Positions 25,301 to 34,929 of a stretch of 49,996 nt of DNA are shown here, one piece after another. The DNA is from an uncultured Clostridia bacterium (GTDB taxonomy: Bacteria > Bacillota > Clostridia > TANB77 > CAG-508). Where the stretch lies: NCBI GenBank assembly GCA_934168355.1, contig CAKPNI010000010.1:1-49996 (forward strand). The letters run 5' to 3'. The first letter of the stretch is position 1, and each line of letters begins with the position of its first letter. The notes below the pieces were generated by a model. The model saw nothing but the letters and a program-made list of their open reading frames with translations, was not told where the DNA came from and searched no databases. The translations under genes and the position numbers were made by a program.

Positions 25301-28300
25301 AACACTATTGGTTCCATGCATATACAAATTGGTATTTCCATATACAACTGCTGTTGCTCCATTTCCTCCTGCATATAAACTATTGCTTAAATCAGAGTTT
25401 TTAACATATACAAATGTATCTCCTGTAACAATACCTTCATTTCCGCCTCCATATATATTGTCCCCTACTATTGCACCATTTAAATTAACATTAGTATTTG
25501 TATTGACTCCTGCTTGATTTCCTCCTCCAAATACGTTTTTCGCTACTTTACCATTGATATTAACATTGGTTTCGTTTGTTACAGCTTGGTTTCCTCCTCC
25601 ATATACATTTTGAACTTCTCCACCATTTACTGTAACATGTGATGTAGTAGTTACTCCACCTTGGTTGTTTCCACCATATACGGTTTCTATTCTTGACTCA
25701 TCATAACTTAATGAATTTCCTTTATCATCCTTTCCATACAAAGAATATACTAAACCAAAATCTTCTACACTTTGCATTGTAAGTATTTCAAATGTAAAGC
25801 TAATGCTTCCATTTGCTTGAATTGTATTTGTTCCATAATATCTATTTTTTTCTGTTATGTTATAGCTTCCATTATCTTGTGTAATATCAGCACTTGAATC
25901 ATTAACGCGCAATACCGATTCAGGCACAGTTATATTCGCATTCCATTTTGTTATGTTATTTTCAGTATTATTTTTAATTGTTACTGTTAATTTAGCAAAA
26001 GTAGAATATGTTGTATAATTACCTTTTTGCCAATCTTGTGCTATTGAAACCTCTTTCTTTATTTCCATAGTAATTTTTTTATTTGTTTGAATTTCATCTG
26101 AATCATTTGTATTTACAAAGCTTTCATTTACATTTCCACTTTTATTTGAGCCTCCATAAGCACTTCCAATATTTCCACCTTTTGTATTAATATTAGTAGT
26201 AGTAACACCAGCCTGATTTCCTCCACCAAATATATAATTAACTGTTCCCCCTGTTGTAGATATATTAGATGTTGTTGTTTCTGCTTTTTCTCCACCGCCA
26301 TATACTTTATCAATAATTCCACCTTTTATATTTACATATGTTATAGTTGTGGTTCCTCCTTGGTTATTTCCTCCATATACATTTCCTGCATTGCCAGACT
26401 CTATATATAAGTGACTTACTGTTACTGTACCAGATGAATCAGAACCACCATAAATATTTTGTGCTGTTCCTCCTTGTAAATATATTTGTCTTGTTTCATC
26501 ACTTTCGCTAGACGATAATAAATCTGCCGATTTTCCTCCATTAAATGCATTTGTCACAACCGCATTTGACAATAAATATACTTTTACTTCTTTTGTTTCA
26601 GTACCTATAGCTGCTTGATTTCCACCACCATATACTGAGTTTATTGTAGAAACATTATTTTCTCCAATTTTTACATATATAGTTCCATTTACATCTCCAT
26701 TTACGTCACTTCCGCCAAATGCATTGCATTTTGGTAAATTGCTTCCATCTACACTTATATTTATATTTCCAGTTACTAAAGCCGCTGTACTGTCGTTTCC
26801 TTTTCCTCCACCAAATACATTACCAGTTATAGAAACCGTATTTGTATCTGAATAGATATCATTAATATTTATATTTACATTATTATTTATAGTTCCTAAT
26901 GAACTTCCACCATATACATTTCCATATATATTTAAATTCCCGCTTTTATCATTTATATTAATTAAAACTCTTCCATTTACTTTTGTTGATGAACCAAGTC
27001 CACCTCCAAATAGTGTATCTGTACTGTAATAGTCATGTGTTACTGCATCTGATTTTATACCTAGCTGTCCTCCAGAAATATTCATTAATACAGAACCCAT
27101 GATATTTCCTTCAAGATTTGAGCCCCCATATGTAACTCCTTCTATATTTCCATTATTAATAGCTATATCCACAGTTCCATATATACTATTTCTGTTTGCA
27201 CCACCATAAATATTATTTTTTATTGTCCCACCTAAAGCCTTAATATTTACTAATGTTTCGGCATCTTTTGTTTCTTCTGTTTCTTTTAATTTATATGTTA
27301 AAAAATATAAGTTTGTACTGTATGTGGAAGCATTCCATCCATTACTATATGATATATAATAATTTGTTCCTCTTCTTCCATTATAATAATAATATATTTG
27401 TTTCGAGTTTGAACCTGAAACACTAAAGGCCGTTTTATTGCTTGTACTCAATTCCAAACTTGCACTTGTACTCCACCATGCTGAAGTAATTCTCATATAT
27501 AAATAACTACCTGTACTAGCATTTTTTATATAATAGTCTCCTCCGTTTGCACTTTCAAATATCCACTTTGTACCATCTCCAGGTATTGACTTAGCTGAAA
27601 TAGCTTCATTTGCTACACTGGTTCCATTTGCTTTTAATCCATTTCCTCCATTACTTGAATTTGTAATTAAATATTCTTTATTCGTAGTAAAACTTGAAGT
27701 TTCATTTTTCAAATCAATAACTTCAGCTCCAGTATTGTTTGATGATGAACCTATAGTTCCATAGTTTCCTCCACCGAATACATTATTATGTACAACTGCA
27801 CTTCCATCTATTATTATATAAGAACCATCTGTTTGTCCTGCATACCTATTATTTCCATTTGCTCCACCACAAACGCTTCCTGCATTAACACCATATAAAG
27901 TCTGACTTGTATCTGTTTCTGATATCTGCTTATTTCCGTTATCATCTATTGAATATGTTGCACCAATATGAGCATCTCCACCTACATAAATCAAAGAATT
28001 TCCTGTTAATTGTCCGTTATTAGTATTAGTACTTGCTGCAACTCCATTTGAGCCTCCACTTATACTATATTTTATACATCCTCCTGTTACTTGTATTATT
28101 CTGTCTCCATAAGTATGTGTATAACCTGCTCCTCCTGTAATATTTATAACATTTCCATTTTTTACATATATATATGTTTTATATTTGTCAGATTCATCAA
28201 CATTTAATCCTCCAATTATATTTGCAATATTTCCACCTTCTACAATAACACGCCTATCTGATTTGTCATATCCTGTTTGTCCATGTCCTCCTACATATAT

Positions 28301-31066
28301 TCCTGCATAATTTCTTTCACTTGAATCTCCAGTTCCTTGACTATTAAAATAATCTACTCCAATAGTTCCACTTTTTATAACCATTTCTATTGTAAGAGCT
28401 TTAGAATTATTTGCTGTATATGGAGTATTTGTTGACGTTGTAGTTCTAGAAGCCATCCTGTTAAAAATTTTTAATTTTTCATTATTATTTTCATTTCTAT
28501 CTATGTCATTTCCTATAACTAATATTCCGTTTGCCGTTGTACTAGTTGTAGCCCCTGTGTCAGCACCATATCTACCATTATTGCCATAATACGCTCTATA
28601 TAACTGAACATTGGTATATTTTCCTGATTCTATTACTAATTTAAACTCAGAACTGCTTCTATTATAATATCCACCTTGGATTTGTGCCCATGCACAATTA
28701 TTATCATTTGTAGATATTATTCCTCTTCCTACCCTTAGATTGTACATATTGCCATATATACAAGGTGATATTAAATATGTTCCATCTGAAGTACCACTTG
28801 GAGAAGAGTATGATGCATTTGAGCTCACATAGATGTAATCTAACTGAAAATCACTATCTAAGGTTACATTGTTAGTTCCTACATTTAAATATGTACTTGA
28901 ACTTCCATAATTTGTTCCATTATATAAACTGGTTAGTGTATATGCAGTATTAGGTCCTGTAATTCCACTTATATTAAGTGCTCCATTCATTAATACTAAT
29001 ATATTTGCTTCTCTATTAGATGTCTTTGAGCAGGTTTTTATATTAGAATTTAGTTTGCTATTTATTGTATTCCAATCATTATTTATTGGACTACTTTCTG
29101 AACGTCCATCATTGCTACTACTTCCAAAAGAGCTTACAAATACAATATTTGCTTCTATCCAATCTGGATATAAATCAATTACATAATTTCCAGAACTGTC
29201 TTTTATATTATTTTCATTTGTTTTTAAAGTTTGTACAAAATCGTTAGTATTTGTGCTTATACTACCAGAATACTTTGTATTATTAGTTTTCCATCCATTA
29301 AATCCTTTTCCTTCTGGTCTATTCATAAATGGATTATCTATTAATTCCATTGTTATATTTCCGCTACTATCAACCGGCAAGCATTTCTTATAAGATATAA
29401 CAGCCTGTGTTTCTGTATCTGATATAGTTCCATATGGGTTTTCTGGTCCTATTGTAATTAATGTTTCGAATGAATTTACAGTTAAACTATTATAGGAAAT
29501 ATTATTTATAGACCAATCTGAACTGTCCTTAAACGAAACTTTGAATGTGAACGACCATGTATCACTACTGTCATTTAATCCCTGAAAACTATCTCCTGTA
29601 ACTGTTATAACACTATTTTCTAAACTAACAGATATTCCACTATTTGCACTATTTGTTAAATCTGAATTAAAGTAACTATTAAAATTATCATTTGGAACTG
29701 CAATTTTAGCTGTCCATTTAGAAAATTTGCAACCTGAATATTTTTTTCTTATTTGATTTAATCCACTAACAGTACAAGTTATAGTATCTGTTCTTGTATA
29801 TATTTGATTCCATCCACCCCAATCGGACTGTTCCCAATCTTGGCTAACACTTCCAGTATCTTTTTTATTGGCTGTTGCACTTAGAGTTATATTATGCTTT
29901 TCTTGTTTTTCAGGCTTACCTAAATCATAATTATATCCATAGTAATTTACAGTAACTTTTCTTAATTTACTTTCTGGATAAATTCCACTATTTACTTTTG
30001 ACTCATTTTCTGTATAATTTAAACCTGTGTAATAATTTTTATCTGAATCATAATCATCTATTTCTAAAATTGAATCATCCGTATCATCTGATTTTGCTAA
30101 TACTTCATCACTAAAAACAGTTTCATCGTTTTGTACCTCATCTTGATTATTTATCTGTTCTTCTTTGGGTTGATTTTCTAAAATTAAATATGTCTTTATT
30201 TCATCTGTTTCTATTATGATTTTACTAGAATCTACTTTAAAGTCTTTTATTTCTTGAATAATTTCGTCTTGCACTTCAAGAAGATTATATTTTTTGTTTT
30301 CATCAACAGTAAATTCTATATTTAATTTTTGTTCATATTTTTTTGGATTATAATCTTCATCATTTGTACCCAATTTTATATTGTAATTTCCGTAAATAAT
30401 ACAATCTTGGTAACTCTGTTTTATTTGATTTTCTATATTTGAAATATCAGTATTTTCCACCTTGATTTGAGTATCAAAAGGCATGTATCCTGAAACACAT
30501 ATTATTTCTTTATCATCATTCTCTACTGTTAGACTTTTATTATACAAAACAGTCTGATCAACAGTTATAGTATCATATTCTATTGTAAATGAAATTTCAG
30601 AATTATCTTTTTCCTCTTGTGTTAAATAAATTTTCTCTCCAGGATTCATCTCTATAATATTGTCTTCATTTGTTGTTTCTCCATTTGTATTGTTTGCAAT
30701 ATCTTGGCTAACATTTGTGCTTACATTTGCACTCTCATTTACTTCGTTTTCTACCAAATTTTCAATAACATTATTACTAACTTCATTTGTACTATCATTC
30801 ATTATATCTTTTTTGGTAATTATATATTTTTTTATTTTTTTGTTATTTACAATATCTGGTAATGTAAGTGATATACCGTTTTTGCCTTCATTTAAGGCTT
30901 TTATTTGCATATTTTCATCACTTACCAACCCAGAAGAATCCTTAAAATTTGACTCGATATCTATTACATTTTCTGCTCTTGAATCTCTAAAAGCCTTTAT
31001 TCCAAGTAATACTATAATTACAAAACCTATTAAAATTAATATTTTCTTCTTGTTAATTTTTTTCAT
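22337..31066 (-). CDS. Giant surface protein (2909 residues) with YGGG-repeat beta-helix region
   Basis: The largest gene in the window. It has an N-terminal membrane anchor or signal (7-25), then an acidic Asn/Glu-rich region (about 75-350). Beta-rich domains (350-650) follow, including an InlB-like GKGFNGWK segment. A parallel beta-helix opening follows, SSNDGRSESSPINNDWNTI (about 657-680). Residues about 1030-2000 carry many copies of a unit built as [NI]-[VI]-[YF]-GGGN-x4-T-x3-[VI]-x-GG, spaced about 20-30 residues, as in a beta-solenoid. A lectin-like insertion lies near 1120-1280. The last 900 residues are globular, with no LPXTG. GGAGAG precedes the ATG. In 2909 codons there is no in-frame CGG. 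A role as an adhesin or outer fibre is an inference. Confidence 0.75.
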   Translation of the reverse strand: MKKINKKKILILIGFVIIVLLGIKAFRDSRAENVIDIESNFKDSSGLVSDENMQIKALNEGKNGISLTLPDIVNNKKIKKYIITKKDIMNDSTNEVSNNVIENLVENEVNESANVSTNVSQDIANNTNGETTNEDNIIEMNPGEKIYLTQEEKDNSEISFTIEYDTITVDQTVLYNKSLTVENDDKEIICVSGYMPFDTQIKVENTDISNIENQIKQSYQDCIIYGNYNIKLGTNDEDYNPKKYEQKLNIEFTVDENKKYNLLEVQDEIIQEIKDFKVDSSKIIIETDEIKTYLILENQPKEEQINNQDEVQNDETVFSDEVLAKSDDTDDSILEIDDYDSDKNYYTGLNYTENESKVNSGIYPESKLRKVTVNYYGYNYDLGKPEKQEKHNITLSATANKKDTGSVSQDWEQSDWGGWNQIYTRTDTITCTVSGLNQIRKKYSGCKFSKWTAKIAVPNDNFNSYFNSDLTNSANSGISVSLENSVITVTGDSFQGLNDSSDTWSFTFKVSFKDSSDWSINNISYNSLTVNSFETLITIGPENPYGTISDTETQAVISYKKCLPVDSSGNITMELIDNPFMNRPEGKGFNGWKTNNTKYSGSISTNTNDFVQTLKTNENNIKDSSGNYVIDLYPDWIEANIVFVSSFGSSSNDGRSESSPINNDWNTINSKLNSNIKTCSKTSNREANILVLMNGALNISGITGPNTAYTLTSLYNGTNYGSSSTYLNVGTNNVTLDSDFQLDYIYVSSNASYSSPSGTSDGTYLISPCIYGNMYNLRVGRGIISTNDNNCAWAQIQGGYYNRSSSEFKLVIESGKYTNVQLYRAYYGNNGRYGADTGATTSTTANGILVIGNDIDRNENNNEKLKIFNRMASRTTTSTNTPYTANNSKALTIEMVIKSGTIGVDYFNSQGTGDSSERNYAGIYVGGHGQTGYDKSDRRVIVEGGNIANIIGGLNVDESDKYKTYIYVKNGNVINITGGAGYTHTYGDRIIQVTGGCIKYSISGGSNGVAASTNTNNGQLTGNSLIYVGGDAHIGATYSIDDNGNKQISETDTSQTLYGVNAGSVCGGANGNNRYAGQTDGSYIIIDGSAVVHNNVFGGGNYGTIGSSSNNTGAEVIDLKNETSSFTTNKEYLITNSSNGGNGLKANGTSVANEAISAKSIPGDGTKWIFESANGGDYYIKNASTGSYLYMRITSAWWSTSASLELSTSNKTAFSVSGSNSKQIYYYYNGRRGTNYYISYSNGWNASTYSTNLYFLTYKLKETEETKDAETLVNIKALGGTIKNNIYGGANRNSIYGTVDIAINNGNIEGVTYGGSNLEGNIMGSVLMNISGGQLGIKSDAVTHDYYSTDTLFGGGLGSSTKVNGRVLININDKSGNLNIYGNVYGGSSLGTINNNVNININDIYSDTNTVSITGNVFGGGKGNDSTAALVTGNINISVDGSNLPKCNAFGGSDVNGDVNGTIYVKIGENNVSTINSVYGGGNQAAIGTETKEVKVYLLSNAVVTNAFNGGKSADLLSSSESDETRQIYLQGGTAQNIYGGSDSSGTVTVSHLYIESGNAGNVYGGNNQGGTTTITYVNIKGGIIDKVYGGGEKAETTTSNISTTGGTVNYIFGGGNQAGVTTTNINTKGGNIGSAYGGSNKSGNVNESFVNTNDSDEIQTNKKITMEIKKEVSIAQDWQKGNYTTYSTFAKLTVTIKNNTENNITKWNANITVPESVLRVNDSSADITQDNGSYNITEKNRYYGTNTIQANGSISFTFEILTMQSVEDFGLVYSLYGKDDKGNSLSYDESRIETVYGGNNQGGVTTTSHVTVNGGEVQNVYGGGNQAVTNETNVNINGKVAKNVFGGGNQAGVNTNTNVNLNGAIVGDNIYGGGNEGIVTGDTFVYVKNSDLSNSLYAGGNGATAVVYGNTNLYMHGTNSVTNSVFGGGNKAETGTEEKNSSKSSVNIVGAIIGKNVYGGANTSVVYGTTQTNIGYDTVQDSSLEKGEIQIGGTVFGGGEANESGSEVYDFSFISVTKGIDIQIDGNGYDKFAIKGSIFGSGNASSTSGESYITIKNYGTSDSPQSNISIQRANCATISNSAISLSGATDRTNEYKSEFFSLSRVDQVKLKDNSVLYLCNGANLLKELDSIADVNGIEEKGAVTIDSDTGETTKNVDNRIYMLEGKNLNIATNEQVTAYGKVQGMFFLGLFTNRMNPSTSTGFYHSGYNNGDTITNAGTFSSNSYAMAQHMTDHDTSIDGFYTNYNKDGIVKTDYIDTTPKDDVYYIWLVGEKMDVTVFEMSLTASKYATLGTYELLLQGFSDPNIKFAITGFSAGLANGISLVNPNEIPSIETDEEKANSVYGLSMKTGNIGWKNKGSTVFLTQDGGKYTGTNDYDADNSTYTPTFNFCFYHSQNITKKQGLGDVRIRLQVLTPIDDLNYKLSYIDINITLSSALYQNDFYEAAITPGQEFGLFTTTETTITNKSAFSTYYSLYIEDFSQSKYYANYKNYSRVLVSRDKNNSPYCFPVNTKLTMLDMVTNQYYYYIVTEEDVNQNKYVYNISDFTAMGSNDGKYDEKSACDNYYNAEKDLIYENFIFHINFADSSLENNIEQNTLLMELRDTENQTLLGVLGIQRDAMKYTVYNGKDATIKLSGNLNPETLYLGNTLNLNVVTNFTQTVVNSKTVYDTQYFDKKLGVKISIYDNNGNRLNSDSLFGVNFELDGKLYYPRVDGTTRICIADKVTDVLARLKLNTQNNTTLATGDYKIKIKSFGSSDGIYYGLTASDKIELNVRIINSQYGLKVTTEDELKIVDKDTGFTLNGNGTFTSKIEYSSGLSNPSIAVSLYRRDYTDTYSEKYNLVDLTDYVKDYMSPTKREKEYSVSVKPTNEINYTFLLKDHLVSGTYKLVYKLYDDDTYVGEAYEYIVIK

Positions 31067-31092
31067 ATTATACTCTCTCCGAATTTTGTAAA

Positions 31093-32667
31093 TTATTTTG
31101 AATTTATTATTTTTTGTATTTTTTGCATTTGCTCTATGTCTTTTATATTTATTCCAGATTTATATAAGTTTATATTCATTTGTATATCTTCTATTGTTGA
31201 GATTAAACTATCTAAATTATTAATATCTAAATCATCTTTTTCAATCATAAAATCTAATAGTTTGTATCTATCTTTTATAATTAATACAACATCTTTTTCT
31301 TCTAAAAAGCCAATATTGTTTATAATTGTATTATATGGATTATTTAAAAATTCTTTTATTTCCTCTATTTTTAAATCCATTTCTTCTTGTGAAATATCTT
31401 CTTGATTTTTTATCATACATGATATCATATACTCATAGTATTCAACTGCCAAATTTAACACATCTTGTATTGTAGATGTTTCATTTATTTTAGTAGCAAC
31501 TTTTTCATAAAATGTATTTAAATCTAGTTGCTTATATAAATCTTCGATGTCTTTTATTAGTTGTGTGGAATTATTTGTTCCATTATCTTTTTTGGATTTG
31601 AATATAAAAAATCCTCCAGCTGACTTATTGTTTTTTGCTAATTTTTTTTCTTCTACATCTATTTTTTTTCTTATTTCAACACATGATTTTTTGTATTGTT
31701 CTTTATTGTTGTAATATTTTTTAACATCTTCTACAATAAATTTAAATTCCATATAATTTCTATATTCATATAAACTATTTAAAAATTTATTAATATTTTC
31801 TGCTATTTCGTTATCAGTATAAATTTTTTCAAATACACTATCTGGTAACACTTTTTGTACATTTTTTGAGAATTTATCATCTGTAAAATTTTTTGTATTC
31901 AATTTTCCATTTATAAATTTATCTATTAATAACTTCTTATCTATTTGTTCTTTTTCAATTTTTTGTTGTTTTAAATTCATATATGTTTTTTTTATGTCAA
32001 TTGGTGATTTCTCCCATTTCTTTAATATCTCTGCTTTTTCTCTCTCAAAATATTTATCAATACTTCCTTTTTTTTCTAAATAAATGTTTCTAAAATTTAA
32101 TTCTATATGTATAATTATATCTGGACATTTCCAATAAATTTCTTCGAATTTTTTTCTTAGGATATCTGTATTCGCTTTTTGATGTTCATATTCAGAAAAA
32201 AATGTATTCATATATTCTGTAACATATGTACTATAATTAAAATCTTCTTTATTTAGCTTTATACCCACAATTTCAAATTTTCTTAAACATTGTGAAATTT
32301 GTTCATTAACATTTTCAAAATTTTCTTTATAGTATTTTTCTAATCTATATATATTTTTATCTAAGCCCATTTTCTCATAGGATGTTTGTTCATCATTTAA
32401 CAAAAATATTACATCTTCTATCGTTTTTAGCCTTTTTTCCAGATTACTGATTTCTGGGTTCACTTCAATATTTACCTGGTCATTATATATTTTTGATAAG
32501 ATTTCTAATATTTCCTTTTTATATTCCCCATACCTCTCTTCTGTTTCATTGATATATTCTTCTCTTTTATTTCTATTTTTTTCATTATTTTTAGGCATAG
32601 TTGATAAAATCTCTTTGCTTACATCTATATCCGCTATTATTTTATCTGCTTTTGTTAAACTTTCCAT
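31093..32667 (-). CDS. Coiled-coil protein of unknown function, 524 residues
   Basis: A soluble, highly charged, mostly helical protein without signal peptide or membrane helix. Long heptad-like stretches are visible at about 45-170 and 200-260. A short basic linker (about 340-365) contains KSAGGFFIFKSKKD. I recognise no enzyme motif. It has AAGGAG before the ATG and lies 26 bases upstream of the giant surface protein gene and 28 bases after a tiny ORF, so these form one transcription unit ending with the SipW pair. It might be a cytosolic assembly or scaffold factor for that system; this is conjecture from context. Confidence 0.6.
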   Translation of the reverse strand: MESLTKADKIIADIDVSKEILSTMPKNNEKNRNKREEYINETEERYGEYKKEILEILSKIYNDQVNIEVNPEISNLEKRLKTIEDVIFLLNDEQTSYEKMGLDKNIYRLEKYYKENFENVNEQISQCLRKFEIVGIKLNKEDFNYSTYVTEYMNTFFSEYEHQKANTDILRKKFEEIYWKCPDIIIHIELNFRNIYLEKKGSIDKYFEREKAEILKKWEKSPIDIKKTYMNLKQQKIEKEQIDKKLLIDKFINGKLNTKNFTDDKFSKNVQKVLPDSVFEKIYTDNEIAENINKFLNSLYEYRNYMEFKFIVEDVKKYYNNKEQYKKSCVEIRKKIDVEEKKLAKNNKSAGGFFIFKSKKDNGTNNSTQLIKDIEDLYKQLDLNTFYEKVATKINETSTIQDVLNLAVEYYEYMISCMIKNQEDISQEEMDLKIEEIKEFLNNPYNTIINNIGFLEEKDVVLIIKDRYKLLDFMIEKDDLDINNLDSLISTIEDIQMNINLYKSGINIKDIEQMQKIQKIINSK

Positions 32668-32695
32668 AAAAAAACTCCTTTTATGCTATTTATTT

Positions 32696-32800
32696 TTATT
32701 CTTTCATTTCCTTTTTCTCTTTTTCAAGAAACTTAATAAAATTTTCTATCTGCTCATATATCTTTATTAAATTTTCTGTTGTTTCTTTTTCTAAATTCAT
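32696..32800 (-). CDS. Small 34-residue helical protein
   Basis: MNLEKETTENLIKIYEQIEN opens a short amphipathic, charged helix ending KEKKEMKE. ATG at 32800 follows GGAGG by 11 bases; an alternative ATG at 32818 would give 40 residues but overlaps the ribosome site. It lies directly upstream of the 524-residue coiled-coil gene. It is a plausible leader gene or small partner, but too short to be certain. Confidence 0.4.
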   Translation of the reverse strand: MNLEKETTENLIKIYEQIENFIKFLEKEKKEMKE

Positions 32801-32882
32801 ATTTTGTTTGTCCTCCATTCTAGCTTTTATATTATCATAACCATAAAAAAAAGTCTATCATTTTTTAAGACATTTCACAAAT

Positions 32883-32924
32883 AACCCGAATTATTAAACT
32901 GAATCTTGTCTAATAATTCGGGTT
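32883..32924 (-). terminator. Hairpin downstream of the major TasA-like gene
   Basis: AACCCGAATTATTA pairs perfectly with TAATAATTCGGGTT around a 14-base loop, 23 bases after the stop at 32947. The T-run is weak, so it may only partly stop transcription or stabilise the mRNA 3' end. Confidence 0.6.
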
Positions 32925-32946
32925 TATATCTTAATTATTTTTTATA

Positions 32947-33939
32947 TTATTGTTTTGCTGGTATTGAGAATTTTACATTAAATCCTATGTTTGAACCTGA
33001 TGCTGTATTTTCGCAGTCAACATCTTGTCCTTCTACCCACATATAGATTCTTACCTTTGTGATTCCTGCTTTTAATTGGAACATTTCCACATCAGCTTCT
33101 ACTGTGTTTTTTGTTTTATATGCTGGTGTTACTTGAGCGAAGTATGTTGCATCTTTTGAATTTAATGCTACTGGTGTTTCTATTGCTGCTTTAACTCCAT
33201 AATAATCTAATGCATTTGTATCTAAAGGTGATGTAGTTGTGATTTGATAATTGTTCTTTGCGTTTGCAACACCTGTAGTTGTATGTGCATCATAATTTGG
33301 TTCCCAAATATATGAAGCACGTTGCTCTGTATTTAATTTTTGTATAGTATCTAATGTAGCACCCGAATCAGTATTTCCTAATACACAAAATGCTGTACGT
33401 GTTGCATTCTCAAGTCCTTTACTTGTTTCTCCTGTTTTTACTGTAACATTTGAATCTTTTGTCAATGATAACATTGAATCTTCATCAACTTTTAAGAATA
33501 CATCAAAAGCAATATATTTTCCTGCATTATCTCCAGCTCCTTTTGCATCAGTTAATGCTGATGCTGTTAATTGCAATTCACCAGTTGCTGCTGAAGTAAC
33601 TTTTCCTAAAAACATTTTCATTGTTCCATCAGTTGCCATTTCACCTGTTGAAGATACTGGTTCCATTACAGTAGGGATTTGGTTTTTATTATCTGCATAA
33701 TTGTTAGATACACTTGTAGGGTCAATATCGTCATTTGTTAATACCGTTTTCCAGTTTGTTCCATCAGCTGAAATTTGTAAGCCATTTGCTGCTCCTACAT
33801 TTACATTTAGTGTAGAAATTTCCACATTAGTGTTTGCTGTAAACCATGCATATGTTGATGCAATTAATAATACCGCTATTAGTAATAATACTAAAATTGA
33901 TGATTTTACATTGTTTTTCTTTTGCTTTTTTTTGTTCAT
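32947..33939 (-). CDS. TasA/camelysin-like exported fibre protein
   Basis: A 330-residue secreted protein. A basic N-terminus (MNKKKQKKNNVKSS) precedes a hydrophobic segment ending ASTYAWFTANTNV, the SipW-dependent signal with the typical AWF after the cleavage region. The mature part is beta-rich and low in Cys, with alternating Thr/Ala/Val strands, consistent with the TasA fold that polymerises into biofilm fibres. The ATG at 33939 has AAGGAGAG upstream; a frame starting at 33975 is rejected. It has a near-consensus promoter, so it is probably the most abundant product of the locus. SipW genes lie at 36171, 42008 and 21730. Confidence 0.75.
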   Translation of the reverse strand: MNKKKQKKNNVKSSILVLLLIAVLLIASTYAWFTANTNVEISTLNVNVGAANGLQISADGTNWKTVLTNDDIDPTSVSNNYADNKNQIPTVMEPVSSTGEMATDGTMKMFLGKVTSAATGELQLTASALTDAKGAGDNAGKYIAFDVFLKVDEDSMLSLTKDSNVTVKTGETSKGLENATRTAFCVLGNTDSGATLDTIQKLNTEQRASYIWEPNYDAHTTTGVANAKNNYQITTTSPLDTNALDYYGVKAAIETPVALNSKDATYFAQVTPAYKTKNTVEADVEMFQLKAGITKVRIYMWVEGQDVDCENTASGSNIGFNVKFSIPAKQ

Positions 33940-34007
33940 TTTTTTCTCTCCTTTTTTTTCTTTTTTTTTCGTCACAATTATTAATGTAACTTTTATTTTA
34001 TGTTTTT

Positions 34008-34036
34008 ATAATACACTATCATTTTTTTTGTGTCAA
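34008..34036 (-). promoter_or_regulatory. Promoter of the TasA-like gene
   Basis: On the minus strand TTGACA and TATTAT are separated by 17 bases, about 70 bases upstream of the ATG at 33939. Confidence 0.7.
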
Positions 34037-34067
34037 TACATAATGTCGATTTGTAATATAAATGTAA

Positions 34068-34120
34068 TTTTTGTTAATTTTTGTTAATTTTTGTTAATTT
34101 TTTGTAATATTTTTGTAATA
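34068..34120. repeat. Short tandem repeats TTTTTGTTAA / TTTTTGTAATA
   Basis: A 10-base unit TTGTTAATTT is repeated three times (34071-34100), followed by two TTTTTGTAATAT units, filling the gap between a TasA-like gene and the promoter of the next one. Similar TTGTCACA units lie near 3000. Confidence 0.65.
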
Positions 34121-34844
34121 TTAGTCTTGTTTTATATGTTCTTCTGATATTTCCATATGCATTTTCATTTCTCCTCCAATTAAGTTATCTTTGCATTCAG
34201 GGTCATCACCTTCAAGGAATATAACTATTGTAAATTTATCTATATCTCCTGGTTTAAAATCTTTTCTGCCCTCTACTAAAACTTCTGTTGAAGAATAAAA
34301 CTTTTCAGTTCCTGGCTCTGCCTCTCCTGTTGTAGCATTAGGTTTTGCATAAATCTTTTTTTCACCATTTCTATATATCATAACACGAATTGCTTCATCT
34401 ACATTTTTTATTACATCATCAATAGGTATTTCATACCAATAATTTATTGTTTCACTTCCTTTATTTTCTAGGTAAAATGTATATGCCAAATAATTTTGTC
34501 CATTATGGCTTCCTTCTGCTTCATTATCTATATTTTCTGGTAACCATTTTACAGAAATATTATCCATAAATTCTAATTTTGTTGCCTCAAGCACTCTCTT
34601 GTCTTCTTTCTCCGCAATTTTTTCATACATAATTAATCCGCTGTTTTTTAGCAAAATTAGGATCCAAAGACACAGTAAAATTTCCAGTCGCATATACAAC
34701 TCTTAGTAAAAAATATATAATAATAAGAAAAAGCGTCATTATTAATAAAGCTATTTTTACACGTCTTATCTTTTTATTTCTTTCTCTAATTTTATCAGAT
34801 TTTAATTTTAGTTCCTCTTTATTTATTTCATTTTCTTTTTTCAT
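34121..34844 (-). CDS. TasA-like exported protein, read through a +1 shift at CGG
   Basis: A 240-residue protein in two frames. The first frame has a basic N-terminus, a membrane segment (about 30-48) and ATGNFTVSLDPNFAKKQ, then an in-frame CGG at 34640 and a stop. Skipping the C gives KKQ-GLIMYEKIAEKEDKRV and continues through SHNGQNYLAYTFYLENKG to the end, one continuous beta-rich domain resembling the other exported proteins in the cluster. AAGGAAAGG precedes the ATG at 34844. There are no other defects. It is divergent from the plus-strand TasA-like gene, 85 bases away. Confidence 0.72.
34637..34640 (-). other. +1 frameshift site (CAG CGG A), TasA-like gene
   Basis: In-frame CGG at codon 69, followed four codons later by TGA. 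Dropping the C gives CAG GGA TTA ATT ATG TAT GAA and opens the remaining 172 codons. Confidence 0.75.
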
Positions 34845-34875
34845 AAATTTGTCCTTTCCTTTTTTTGATTTTTTC

Positions 34876-34904
34876 TTGATTTATTACATTTATTATGCTA
34901 AAAT
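34876..34904 (+). promoter_or_regulatory. Promoter of the plus-strand TasA-like gene
   Basis: TTGATT and TAAAAT with a 17-base spacer, 25 bases before the ATG at 34930. Confidence 0.5.
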
Positions 34905-34929
34905 TAAAATCCTAAAGAGGTATTTAATT

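Noticed and set aside
22337..31066. CRISPR-like array in the repetitive giant gene
   Set aside because: The repeats are codon-level protein repeats of varying length in one open frame, not identical direct repeats with unique spacers.
30660..31091. 143-codon plus-strand ORF opposite the giant surface gene, and other hydrophobic plus-strand ORFs opposite minus-strand genes
   Set aside because: Leu/Phe/Ser-rich reading frames are expected antisense to A+T-rich Lys/Asn/Glu-rich genes; none has a ribosome site or a conserved motif.
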